Assembly: GCA_003049485.1 (NCBI GenBank) | Contig: PYST01000416.1 | Span: forward strand, 1 to 30,810 | Direction: 5' to 3' | Origin: Ophioceras dolichostomum | Taxonomy: Eukaryota; Ascomycota; Sordariomycetes; Magnaporthales; Ophioceraceae | Length of the DNA stretch: 30,810 nt | Shown here: positions 20,441 to 29,682 of the stretch, one piece after another | How positions within the stretch are numbered: the first letter of the stretch is position 1 | Layout: each line of letters begins with the position of its first letter | Notes under the pieces: generated by a model | What the model was told of the DNA's origin: nothing | Database searches by the model: none | The model's input: only the letters and a program-made list of their open reading frames with translations | Position numbers and translations under genes: made by a program

Positions 20441-22477
20441 ATGGGTCAAGAGCAGTCTGTGGAGGAGCGGCCTCAGCTCACGAATGAACAGCTAACAAGA
20501 GATTTGGTAAGCCAGCCGGCCCTTGTGAGCAACGTCTCTTGCAGTCACTAACCACTAAGAGTCGGCAATAAAAATGGGAGAAAGGCCAACAAGTTCGCGA
20601 CCAAGTGTTTCACATCACTGGAGCTGTACTCACTTAAAGACAACTTCAAGAGCTTGGCCGACCACGAGGGTGGTGTGCGATACCTGAAAGAAGCGACAAT
20701 TGCCCGGTTTCTGGAGATCCCCGACATCCTTGGGGCCTCCCCAGTGCTCTTCCACGCCGTATCTTATATCGGCGCGTTTCCGTTCCTTCACGATGCCCCC
20801 GCCGTGCTTGGACTGGAGCAGATGGTCATCGTGATCACGCTGCTCACCGAGCGTTACCGCCAAGTTCTGAAGCGGGGGTCCGCGGACCGGATGAAGCTTC
20901 TCTTCAAGAGCCTCGCCGTCTACGACCGGAAGCTGTCGGTGATAGAGCCGCCGAAGGACGCAACATCTGAGGCCCCTGCCCAGGCCCCGGCAAGCCTAGG
21001 TGCTGCTCGCCGCTTTGCGCCTGGGTTTGCTGTAGACGAGGCGGGCGATGAAGATCCCGAAGATGCCGAAGGCGCACTAGACGACGATGACGACCTCGTC
21101 CTGGCAGCCTTCGAATCGCTAGACTATGTCGAGGCCTTCCGAGCCGCGGCTGCGCCAGCGACGATCCACGGGGCGATGATTCCCGCGGACAACTTCCGCA
21201 AACTCGTTATGCTACTACTGCTGATTGCGCCCCTCGGTGCCCAGGAGCGGCTGTCACTTTACTCCGCGGGGCGAGTGGCAGGAGAGGACCTGGAGAGTTT
21301 GAGGGCGACGGCCGAGTGCGTGCTCGCCGCGTTCCTCAACGTTGAAACGTCGCCAGGCATAAAATTCTGTCATTTCAAGAGGATTGTCCCGACGTGCTTC
21401 CCTTACATCTTTGATGGTTTCAATGCTCTCTTCACCCATTTCCTCTTCTCCAAGAACCTCGACTTCAGCAAGCACAAAGACGGCGGCGGTGGCGGTGCCG
21501 GCGGAGCAGATGCGATCAGCCCGAGATCCCCGGCAACAAAAATGCCATCACTCGCGGTCCAACTACCCCAGCCACTACTTCAAGACAAAGGGGAGATTAT
21601 GAACGCCAACGTGCTCTCGCAGCTTTCGTTCTTCATCCCGGGATCGGACATCTTCCGCCGCATGAGGCTGTTGTTTTCAGGTGACGACGACGGGTTCTCG
21701 ATGGGAAGCTTCGAGACCAAGGTGTTCAACTGGCGGGCGCCGACGATATTCCTCGTCCGGGGTCGCCGGCTCCCGGATGTGCCGGACGGGTCCCGCGAGT
21801 CTGCTTTTGCGGCGTCGCTCCCTCCGAGGAGATTCCGGCATGGGGGCGGAGGCAAGAGTGGAAGCGGAGAGGACGACGAGGACGACCAGGTCGTCACGTT
21901 CGGTGCGTACGTGGCACAACCCTGGCGTCTGACGCACAGGGAGTGCTTCGGGGACGACGCCACAGTCGTTTTCCAGCTGGGGCCGGTCCACGACGTTCTG
22001 CGCGCGAGCTCTCTGAACAAGGACTACGCCGCTTTCGTGCGGCCCTCGGCGTCCATCGCGCCCTCTCACGCCGGAATTTCCTTCGGCTGCCCACCCCCCG
22101 CTTCGGCCGCCACCAAGACGACGGGCAGGCACCACTCCGCCACGACGCAGCTGGGCACCGTCTCGCTGTTCCTCGACTCCGGGCTCGAGTTCGGCGTCTT
22201 CACGCACGACCACACGTCCAAAGGCGGCGCCTTCGCCACCAGCACCTGCCGCCGCCGCAACTTCCAGGAGCGCTTCCGCGTGGAGAGCTTGGAGGTGTGG
22301 GGATGTGGCGGGAACGAGGAAGCGAAGGCGCAGGCGGAGCGCTGGGCGTGGGAGGCCAAGGAGGCCGAAGCCAGGCGGCGCATCAACCTCGGCACTGGCG
22401 ATATCGAGGCTGACCGCGCCCTGTTAGAGATGGCGGGGCTGATCGGGCAGAACCGGAGCGGAGGCAGCATGGCTTGA
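20441..22477 (+). CDS. RTC5: TLDc-domain protein Rtc5 (restriction of telomere capping 5), probably N-myristoylated
   Basis: TLDc proteins such as yeast Rtc5 and Oxr1 act on the vacuolar V-ATPase and promote its disassembly. Exons 20441-20506 and 20585-22477 give 652 aa. The 78-nt intron has a GTAAGC donor, a CACTAAC branch point and an AAG acceptor, and joins LTRDL to ANKFATKCFTSLELYSLKDN. The start MGQEQS fits the MGxxxS myristoylation rule. Order: Rtc5 N-terminal helical region (about 15-110), an acidic linker (about 125-160), a second helical region (about 160-300), then a TLDc domain (about 355-620) with FIPGSDIFRRMRLLFSG, TFGAYVAQPW, FLDSGLEFGVF and VESLEVWG. The charged C-terminal helix ends at 652. 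The 66-nt first exon is easily missed. It is convergent with RCF1. Confidence 0.9.
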
Positions 22478-22850
22478 TGCATTTCCTACATTCATTCGTT
22501 CAAGGCGACTCGGCGTTACTGGAGTTGGGTGGGTGTGTACTGTTATGTGCACGGGACTATGGCTGCTCCATCGCATGGAAGATGATATCACTCAGCGAGA
22601 TGCTCGGTTGCGATCGATGGAAGTTCAAAATGGGAGATGGGCTTCAAACTATAGGACTATACCTGGCCGTATGGGCCAACGTTTCAGACTTTTTACACGA
22701 AGATTGGGGTTGTTATGTACCATCCCTACTCCCAAACAAGGCTAACATACAAACTGTCTTTCCTGGGGCGTGTGCGAAGGACAGGGTGGGTATAATACAC
22801 AGAGAGGTTATATGGACGCCCCCCTAACATTTGGGCGGACATTTAGAGCC
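22478..22850. other. Convergent 3' region between RTC5 and RCF1
   Basis: 373 bp between two facing stop codons. Small open frames present on the plus strand have no motif and no start or splice context. The stretch should hold the two 3' UTRs. Confidence 0.6.
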
Positions 22851-23606
22851 TCACTTCCCTGCCTTGTCAGTTTTTGCCTCCGGTGAAGGGGGCGGGATCG
22901 CTTCGGAGGAGTCCTTCTTGGAACCTCCAAACCAGCCACCCAGTGACGACCATCCCCCCGAGTTAGTCTTCTTCTCTTCTGTGCTCGCAGCGGCCGCATC
23001 GGCCACCGCTTTTGCTACTGCACCACCAGTCTTCCCATCCCCAGACTTGTCGCCGCCTTCGGCCATCCTCTGCCGGCGCCGCTCGAGCTTCTCCCTGACG
23101 AGCCGGTCCTCCTCGTCGCGGGCCTCGAGCTCGCGGATCCACTTCTGTTTCTTCTCCTCGGCGTCCTGGTCCCGCTTCTCCTGCCACATCTGCCGCTCCT
23201 TCTTGCGCTCGGCGCCGTAGTATATGCCGCCCGCGACGATCGCCAGCACCGTGAATCCCTGCGCGGCGACACGGGCGCGGAACATGCGGTTGACCTGCGC
23301 GTGGTCGCCCTTGCGCATGGCCCGGTACGCATTCGCGAAGGCGGCTACGGTCAGGATGCAGCCGAGCGGGACGAGCGGCTCCTGCTTGAGCTTGCGGGCG
23401 ATCTTCTGCCAGGTGTTTTCGTTATAAAAGTCACTGTTGCGGAGTGAAACACGTTACCATCGCGTGAGCCTTCCGTGAGCTTCCGAAACTCTTCTAGGTG
23501 GGTGTAGGATGAGGAAAGTTTGCGCTCAGGGAAAGGGAGAAAAAACCTACTCGTTGCCGTCGAAGGACGACGGCAGTGGCCGGTCGATTGGTTGTCGGTT
23601 CGACAT
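22851..23606 (-). CDS. RCF1: Respiratory supercomplex factor 1 (HIG1-domain protein)
   Basis: Inner mitochondrial membrane protein that helps assemble cytochrome c oxidase and III/IV supercomplexes. Exons 23606-23551 and 23433-22851 give 212 aa. The 117-nt intron (GTAGGT...CAACAG) splits an Asp codon and rebuilds PSSFDGNDDFYNENTW. The HIG1 domain spans about 22-100 with two membrane segments (about 38-57, PLVPLGCILTVAAFANAYRA; and about 74-92, AAQGFTVLAIVAGGIYYG) joined by a loop with the conserved MFRARVAAQ. A long charged coiled-coil helix follows (about 94-145, KKERQMWQEKRDQ). The tail is rich in Gly, Ser and Lys. Length and order match fungal Rcf1. It shares a 390 bp divergent promoter with ILV1. 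Confidence 0.93.
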
Positions 23607-23996
23607 GATGGCACTGACAGTCTAAGTGCCGAACTCTAGACTAGTATGTTTCGATGAGAAAGGTAGACCTTGAGGAGGAGTTCGAGAAACGAAAGGTTAT
23701 AGACGATCTCGTGAGGTGGTATGACGCTGAAGGACTAATGATTGGGTGTAAGGAGACAAGGATCAGATGTGAGTGGCCCGAGCTTCAAGCTCCCACAGTG
23801 TGCCCGGGCGAATGCTGATAAGATCACGCAGGGTTGAGTTTTGATCCCTGTCGCATCACCCCGCAATCGGAGCACAGAGGGCGAGAATGTGACGACAAAA
23901 AGATGGACCCCACCAAATATTTTCCAAATGTTTTCCCTTGCTTCACCTTCTTAGCCTTCCCGACCAACCTAAAACTTATACCCTGCCTATGAAAGT
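23607..23996. promoter_or_regulatory. Divergent promoter between RCF1 and ILV1
   Basis: 390 bp between two start codons. One ATTGG (reverse CCAAT) box at 23741-23745 lies near the middle; CCAAT is the HAP-complex site often used by fungal respiratory genes. A four-codon mini-frame, ATG AAA GTA TGA (23989-24000), overlaps the ILV1 start. No other element is clear. Confidence 0.5.
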
Positions 23997-24000
23997 ATGA
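23989..24000 (+). promoter_or_regulatory. Minimal upstream ORF whose stop overlaps the ILV1 start codon
   Basis: The frame reads ATG AAA GTA TGA. Its TGA (23998-24000) shares the ATGA string with the ILV1 ATG (23997-23999). If the transcript starts upstream, this mini-frame precedes or overlaps initiation of ILV1. The role is inferred from position only. Confidence 0.5.
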
Positions 24001-25875
24001 CCACACCCTCAGAGCAGTCCGCGGTGCCGGTGGTAACGAATGGGCTCCCAAATGGCGTCCCCAACGGTGTCAATGGCACGTTTGCCGGGGTCCCCAACAG
24101 GCCCAGGACACCGAGGACACCAAGCCTAAGCGGACTGTCCCTCACCGAGTACAGCGCGAACCCTTCACCACCGTCGGAGGAGAAACGAGGACGGATGAAG
24201 AAAATCGTGCCTGAAGAGTTCCTCCTCCCTAACGGCTACCCCGACGTATGGAAGCCCAACCAAAAATACACTTCTGTTTCCTCCGAGAGCGTCTTCAGCG
24301 GCTGATCTCTGAACCCGACCTCATGACTCACTCCAGTACCTCCGCCTTATCCTTACGTCCAAAGTCTACGAAGTATGCAACGAAACGTCCCTGACCCACG
24401 CGGTCAACCTCAGCAACCGGCTCGAGTGCAACATCCTGCTCAAGCGCGAAGATGAGCAACCAGTATTCAGCTTCAAGCTGCGGGGCGCCTACAACAAGAT
24501 GGCACACCTGGACCGGGCGCAGTCCTGGAGGGGCGTCGTCTGCTGCTCGGCCGGCAACCACGCCCAAGGAGTGGCGTACTCAGCTAGGAAGCTGAAGATC
24601 CCGGCCACCATCGTGATGCCCGAGGGCACGCCCAGCATCAAGCACCTCAACGTCTCGCGCATGGGCGGCCATGTGGTGCTACACGGGGCCGACTTCGACG
24701 CCTCCAAGGAGGAATGCACCCGGCGCGAAAAACACGACGGGCTGATCAACATCCCACCCTTTGATGATCCGTATGTGATCGCAGGGCAGGGCACGATCGG
24801 CATGGAGCTGCTGCGCCAAACGAACCTGCAGCGACTAGAGGCAATCTTTTGCTGCGTTGGTGGAGGGGGACTCATAGCTGGTGTGGGAGTCTACGTGAAA
24901 CGTATTGCGCCGCACGTCAAGATCATCGGAGTGGAGGCTTACGACGCCGATGCCATGACGAAGTCGCTCGACAAGGGAGACCGCGTGCTGCTCAAGGACG
25001 TGGGTCTCTTCGCAGATGGCGCGGCGGTGAAGACGGTCGGCGAGGAGACATTCCGCATCTGCACCGAGGTGGTAGACGAGATGGTGCGCGTCACGACGGA
25101 CGAGGCCTGTGCCGCCATCAAGGACATGTTCGAGGACACGCGATCGATTGTCGAGCCAGCCGGCGCGCTGGCCGTCGCGGGACTGAAGAAGTGGGTAGCG
25201 GCGAACCCATCTGGCGACCCGAAACGGACGCTAGTCGCCATCACGAGCGGCGCCAACATGAACTTCGACCGCCTGCGCTTCGTTGCCGAGCGCGCCAACG
25301 TCGGCGAGGGCCGCGAGGCGCTCCTGTCCGTACGAATCCCCGAGCGGCCCGGCGCCTTCGCCGAGCTCATCAACGCCGTCATGCCCAACGCGGTCACCGA
25401 GTTCACGTACCGCTACGCCGACGACTCGGAGGCCAACATCCTGCTCGGCATATCGCTCAGCACGCCCGGCGGCGGCGGCTCGGCCCAGAGGCACCACCAG
25501 CTGCAGACCCTGATGGCCCGCATATCCGAGTCGGGCGAGATGGCCGTGACGGACCTGTCCGGGGACGAGCTGGCCAAGAGCCACGTGAGGTACCTGGTGG
25601 GCGGGCGGTCCAGCGTCCCGGACGAGAGGCTGTACATGTTCGAGTTCCCCGAGCGGCCCGGCGCGCTGGAGAAGTTCCTGGCGACGCTGAGGCCGCGGTA
25701 CAACATCAGCCTGTTCCAGTACCGCAACTACGGCAGCGACATCGGCAAGGTCCTGACCGGCATCCTGTGCCCGGACGCCGAGGTCGCCGAGCTGGAGAAG
25801 TACCTGAAGGAGATCGGGTACCCATGGTCTGACTGCACCGGGTCGAGCGTGTTCAAGACATTCCTCCGTAGTTAA
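23997..25875 (+). CDS. ILV1: Threonine dehydratase (threonine ammonia-lyase), biosynthetic
   Basis: PLP enzyme that converts threonine to 2-oxobutanoate and ammonia, the first committed step of isoleucine synthesis, normally in mitochondria and inhibited by isoleucine. Exons 23997-24245 and 24337-25875 give 595 aa. The 91-nt intron (GTATGG...TCCAG, phase 0) joins NGYPD to YLRLILTSKVYEV. Seen: PLP lysine in FSFKLRGAYNKM (Lys about 130), SAGNHAQGVA, the phosphate-binding glycines in CCVGGGGLIAG (about 255-264), SGANMNFDRLRFV and two C-terminal ACT-like regulatory repeats, each opening with an ERPGA motif (about 410-500 and 515-595). The N-terminal 65 residues are Pro/Ser/Asn-rich with NGVPNGVNG and few basic residues, so the import signal is not classical. 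An alternative start in an unseen upstream exon is possible. A TGACTCA string lies in the intron. Confidence 0.95.
24324..24330. promoter_or_regulatory. TGACTCA motif (Gcn4/CPC1-type) inside the ILV1 intron
   Basis: An exact copy of the palindromic core bound by the amino-acid starvation regulator Gcn4/CPC1, known to control amino-acid genes in fungi. It lies 6 nt before the 3' splice site. The location in an intron is unusual, and one 7-bp match may be chance; no copy was seen in the 390 bp upstream region. Confidence 0.3.
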
Positions 25876-26498
25876 AGAAGTCTGTCTTTGCCTGGCACGG
25901 TCAGGTATGGTTGATTCTGGGGCTTTGTTTTTGGCATCTGGCTTGGTAAAAGGCAAATATCAAGGTGGGAGAGGGGGAAGGAAGGGTGGGAAGGGGTGCG
26001 GGCTGCAATGGGGAGATCGAACATTCCTCGAGTTAGTATGCGCTATTCCGAAGCCATGCCCATTGTTCATGGCGTTCATTCTATAGTCCGTTTAGGACAG
26101 AAAGTATGGTTATGGTATTGCCTTGTTTTTATAGATTTTATTCTTCCCCTAGACTGGTCTTTGTGTTTGGCGCATGGAGGTGGAGATTTGAAGAGCAATA
26201 TGGGATGCATTTGCTAGAAACTGAAGGTCAAAGCGAGGTAGAGTGCAGGTAGATCAGGGGCAGGAAAGATAATAAGGGGTGTTTGCCTTAATCGAGCTTA
26301 ACACGCGTATCCAGTCAATGCGATGGAGGGAGTCAGTGGTATCACGTGCCAGGTGGCGTGACCATGTCATTCGATTCGTCGCCGATAATCGACCGGATCC
26401 ACTTCACACCCAAACCGCCACACCAATTTTGCGACCCGACGAGCACCCTAAAACGACGCCGACGACAGCAACGACGAAGACGACGGCGGCGACCAGCA
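25876..26498. other. ILV1 3' flank and bL36m promoter
   Basis: The left part is the 3' flank of ILV1. A CACGTG palindrome lies at 26343-26348, about 150 bp before the bL36m ATG at 26499. The last 50 bp are CGACGA-rich and would read as an Arg-rich peptide in frame with bL36m. No separate gene is supported. Confidence 0.5.
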
Positions 26499-27007
26499 AT
26501 GGCTGGTACGGCGCTTCTCTCGAAGGCCTCAAGGGCGGGCGCATCAGCTTCGTCCCTGATCCCCTCCCTCCGCTCGCTCTCGATCGCACCAACAGCCAAG
26601 ACATTCGTGCAGAACCGGCAGCAACAGACGAGAAGCTTCACCCGGAGAGCATTCGCCGCGGGCGCGATGTCGGCGCGCACATCCTCGACGGTCCCCAGGA
26701 CATTCCTCGTCGGCTGTGCCAGTTACAGCGCGCGGCCGACCTTCGTGATTGGTGCTGTACGAGCTCTTCAGCAGGAACAGACGAGGGGGATGAAGGTCCA
26801 CACCGCAGTGAAGAAGCGCTGCGAGCACTGCAAGGTTCGTAGAGCTACACGGATTCTGTCGCCGTCGAGCTGTCATGGGCGTTGGTCGGTAGCTAACGTC
26901 TTCTCCTTTCCCCACAGGTCGTCCGGCGAAAGGGCGGCAAACGCCACAAAGGGCATCTATACATTATCTGCAGCGCGAATCCTAGGCACAAGCAGCGCCA
27001 AGGATGA
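26499..27007 (+). CDS. RTC6: Mitochondrial large-subunit ribosomal protein bL36m
   Basis: Structural protein of the mitochondrial 54S subunit. Exons 26499-26834 and 26918-27007 give 141 aa. The 83-nt intron (GTTCGT...CCACAG, phase 0) joins CEHCK to VVRRKGGKRHKGHLYIIC. The C-terminal 44 residues starting MKVHTAVKKR (Met about 98) form a complete bacterial-type L36 with its zinc ribbon: Cys108, Cys111, Cys130 and His136. The N-terminal 97 residues are Ser/Arg/Ala-rich with almost no acids, as in an import sequence plus spacer. The second exon carries half the zinc site and would be lost without the splice. The frame is open upstream to 26346, so a longer Arg-rich form is possible, but the ATG at 26499 gives the expected presequence. 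Confidence 0.93.
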
Positions 27008-27369
27008 TTCAGAGCCTCACTCACTCACGTCCTGCCCTCTGTGCTTGGCCTGGGGCTTCAACTACGGCCTGGAGCGGCGGATTGGGGTGTGTGGGGTTTG
27101 GGTGTGAAACGGAGGAGTCAGGAGTCAAGACGGACTGTAAGATACGGAGCCGAATACCATCTGCACTATACGGAGCACCCGATTTGCAGATGTTGTGTAC
27201 ATACCTATATTCTCTCCACTCCCAGGGATGAGTTTGGGAGTGGCAGTTGGCAGGCAACGTTTAAGCTACCAAATTAGGTCATCATCTACGAGGAGGCCAA
27301 GGACGGAGGGCATTTCTATTCACGATGCATGCATATACTGTGTATGGGGGGTGGAGAGAAAGGATGCGG
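27008..27369. other. Convergent 3' region between bL36m and the LYRM2-like gene
   Basis: 362 bp between two facing stop codons, no coding motif in any frame. It should contain both 3' UTRs. Confidence 0.6.
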
Positions 27370-28010
27370 TTACGATGCTTGATTAATAGACCGCTCTATG
27401 CTCCCCAAGGTTGACTTGCCCAGTTTGATCAAGTGTTGGATTTGGCTCTGGAGGCTCACCGGCCGGGAGCCCACACGAATGCAGGACACGCCGCTTGATC
27501 AGCCCGACTGTCGTGATTACAAGCGCGAATCAGGTCGCAAGGAAGGAAGGGTAATATCACGGTACCGCCGCACACTTACAGCATCAGTCACAGCCTTGTT
27601 GCTCTCAAACTCCTCCCTGAAATACTTCAATGTGGCAGCTCGGGTCTCTGCATCCCTAATCTTGCGGGTCGTGCGCACAACACTGCGGTACAGGGACAGG
27701 ACCCGTGATCGTCTGATGAACTAGTTTCCGATGACAAGGAAGATCGCGTCAGCACACACAGCGGGGGTGAGTGAGAGATAAGCTGTGAGTAACAGCATGG
27801 TAGGTAGGAACTAGGTAGTTGCAAGCATCGGCTCCGCTTGGTGAGCAGTGAGCTGGAATAAACGGCAGAAACCCATACTTGCTCCAAATCCAGAGTCGGG
27901 CCTAAACGAGAGGAGGGGGTGGCATATTTCCTGAAGAATATGCGACTGCCGAGCAGTTGCTGGACGACATGACTGGTTCCGTTGTTTTTTAGGGGGGGGG
28001 CGACCGGCAT
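27370..28010 (-). CDS. LYR-motif mitochondrial protein, LYRM2-like
   Basis: LYR proteins bind the mitochondrial acyl carrier protein and assist assembly of Fe-S proteins and respiratory complexes; LYRM2 is linked to complex I. Three exons, all phase 0: 28010-27879, 27720-27580 and 27447-27370, giving 116 aa. Introns are 158 nt (GTATGG...ACTAG) and 132 nt (GTAAGT...TCCAG). Seen: a basic N-terminus (about 1-35), then DLEQFIRRSRVLSLYRSVVR with the Leu-Tyr-Arg triplet at 54-56, TLKYFREEFESNK with the conserved downstream Phe, and a C-terminal helix QIQHLIKLGKSTLGSIERSI. The domain order matches LYRM2. No exon exceeds 141 nt, so single-frame searches miss it. The N-terminus is uncertain because a run of nine C lies in codons 4-7. 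It is divergent from NAA40. Confidence 0.85.
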
Positions 28011-28505
28011 GGCGTTGGCTGAAACAAGCGTTAAGATGCGATGAGAGGGTTGACAACGGGGGCCTCACAACGAATTATCGGGGGCTGCGGAGGCGGCGCT
28101 GTGGTCAATCGATCCGTTGGCCATCAAATCGACCAGAACTTATCCAGGAAAAAAACGGCCAGACGATTCCGGCACTGGAAACCCTCGGAGTTTAGGCTTC
28201 CGGATACTTTCATATTTTATTTTGGTTCAGAAAACAGAAGGACTTTTGCGGCGCGGCGTGGGTGGGTCGGTGAGTTGTGGGCATTTCAACAAGAGCTTTT
28301 GGGCTGTGGCTTGCCATCATGTGCTGTGGCGCCCAGCTATTTATCGCATACAAGTGCTGACTGCTGACAGCTCCTTTCGCAAGCAGCAGCCAGTTGGCGA
28401 CGGTCTACCCTAAGCTCCTCCGTCCTCCGTACGAGCACACGTACCCAACCTTTCCCTGCCCAAATTACCCCCCTACGGCTGTTAGGCACTGGACAAGCGT
28501 CCGCC
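28011..28505. promoter_or_regulatory. Divergent promoter between the LYRM2-like gene and NAA40
   Basis: 495 bp between two outward-facing start codons. An AT-rich patch (about 28205-28225) and a TATTTATCGCATA string (about 28338) could be core promoter elements; neither is certain. No coding motif was found. Confidence 0.4.
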
Positions 28506-29682
28506 ATGGCAAGACCCAGCAAACGACGACGTCGTGCACCCACGAACCCTATCCAGAAAGCCAACAAGAAGACAGATTCTGAGTTCCTGCGAGACTTCCT
28601 CGAACCGTCGTGAGTAAGCACTCAACTCTATCTTTGCTCCGCAAGGGCCTTTTGCTTTTCGCCACGGCCTCAGCGTAAACGCCCGGCGCCCTACCAGCTA
28701 TCTCAAAAGTGTCTGGCCGCTTGGCCTTCGAGGGTTATGGGCGGGCGGCCCACTAAACGGCCGACCAGCCGCGGCCAGCACCCGCCAGCCCCGCCAGACC
28801 CATCACCCCTGTTGACGCCAAAAACACAACAGTCGGGCGCAGCACCGGTGATAAACAAAAAAGAGCAAAAAGTAATTTCAACTAACGGATACAACCACGG
28901 TCCAGTCAAGGCTATGGCGAATGGAATTCCACCTGGTCACACCCTTCGAGTGAGGAGTTGTACCGCCTGAGCCTGATCCAAGCCGAGTTGATGGCCCCTG
29001 ACGATCTTCAGGCCTGCCTCGACCTGATCGACCTGACCAGTGGCCAAGACTACAGAAACTCGTCGTTTGGATGGAATCGCGACAAGAAGCTCAAGGAGAT
29101 GAAATCGACCGACATGCGGTACATCTTGGTCAAGAGCGGAGCTGGCGCCGTCGTAGCGTTCACCTCATTCATGCCCACGTTCGAGGAAGGCCAACCAGTG
29201 GTGTATTGTTACGAGGTGCACCTGCGGGTGGAAGTTCGAAAGTGCGTTTCTGACCCAGCCCAGCCCGTCCGTCTTTCCCCGCATTCTCGTCAATGAACTC
29301 CGTATACTCGGCCTCTCGTCTGTCGCACACGCCCCTTTTTGGCTGCTGACTGGTTCCTCTGACTTCTGTATCTATTCCACATCTCTGCAGGAGTGGTCTC
29401 GGTTCCCTGCTGATGGCTCACCTCTGCACGGTGGCGGCGAACCTGCCGCCTATCACCAAGGTGATGCTCACATGCTTCGTTTCAAACACCGCAGGGCTTG
29501 CGTTCTACGACAGAATGGGGTTTTCCAAGGACGAGATCTCTCCCGAGCCCAGGAAGTTGCGAAACGGCCAAACCCCGGAGCCTGACTATGTGATCCTCAG
29601 CAAAGTCATCGATGGCCCCATGCTGGCCGTGTCGCAGCCCGGTCCAGGTCCAGCAGGAGAGGAGGAGCCGAAGGAGGCATAG
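28506..29682 (+). CDS. NAA40: N-alpha-acetyltransferase NatD (histone H4/H2A N-terminal acetyltransferase)
   Basis: NatD acetylates the N-terminal Ser of histones H4 and H2A using acetyl-CoA. Exons 28506-28609, 28906-29241 and 29391-29682 give 243 aa. Intron 1 is 296 nt (GTGAGT donor, CTAAC branch point, TCCAG acceptor) and rebuilds FLEPSQGYGEWNSTWSHPSS; intron 2 is 149 nt (GTGCGT...CTGCAG) and rebuilds EVRKSGLGSLLMAHL. Seen: a basic Arg-rich N-terminus followed by NPIQKANKKTDSEFLRDFL, the NatD N-terminal segment; SSFGWNRDKKLKEM; RYILVKSG; FTSFMPTFEEGQPVVYCYEVHL; the acetyl-CoA loop R-K-S-G-L-G (146-151); and MLTCFVSNTAGLAFYDRMGF, the GNAT end motif. A 30-residue acidic, Pro/Gly-rich tail follows DYVILSK. 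The first exon is short and could be missed by gene finders. Confidence 0.92.

Noticed and set aside
24849..25832. Plus-strand open frame of 327 codons in another phase
   Set aside because: Arg/His-rich shadow of ILV1, whose own frame carries all family motifs.
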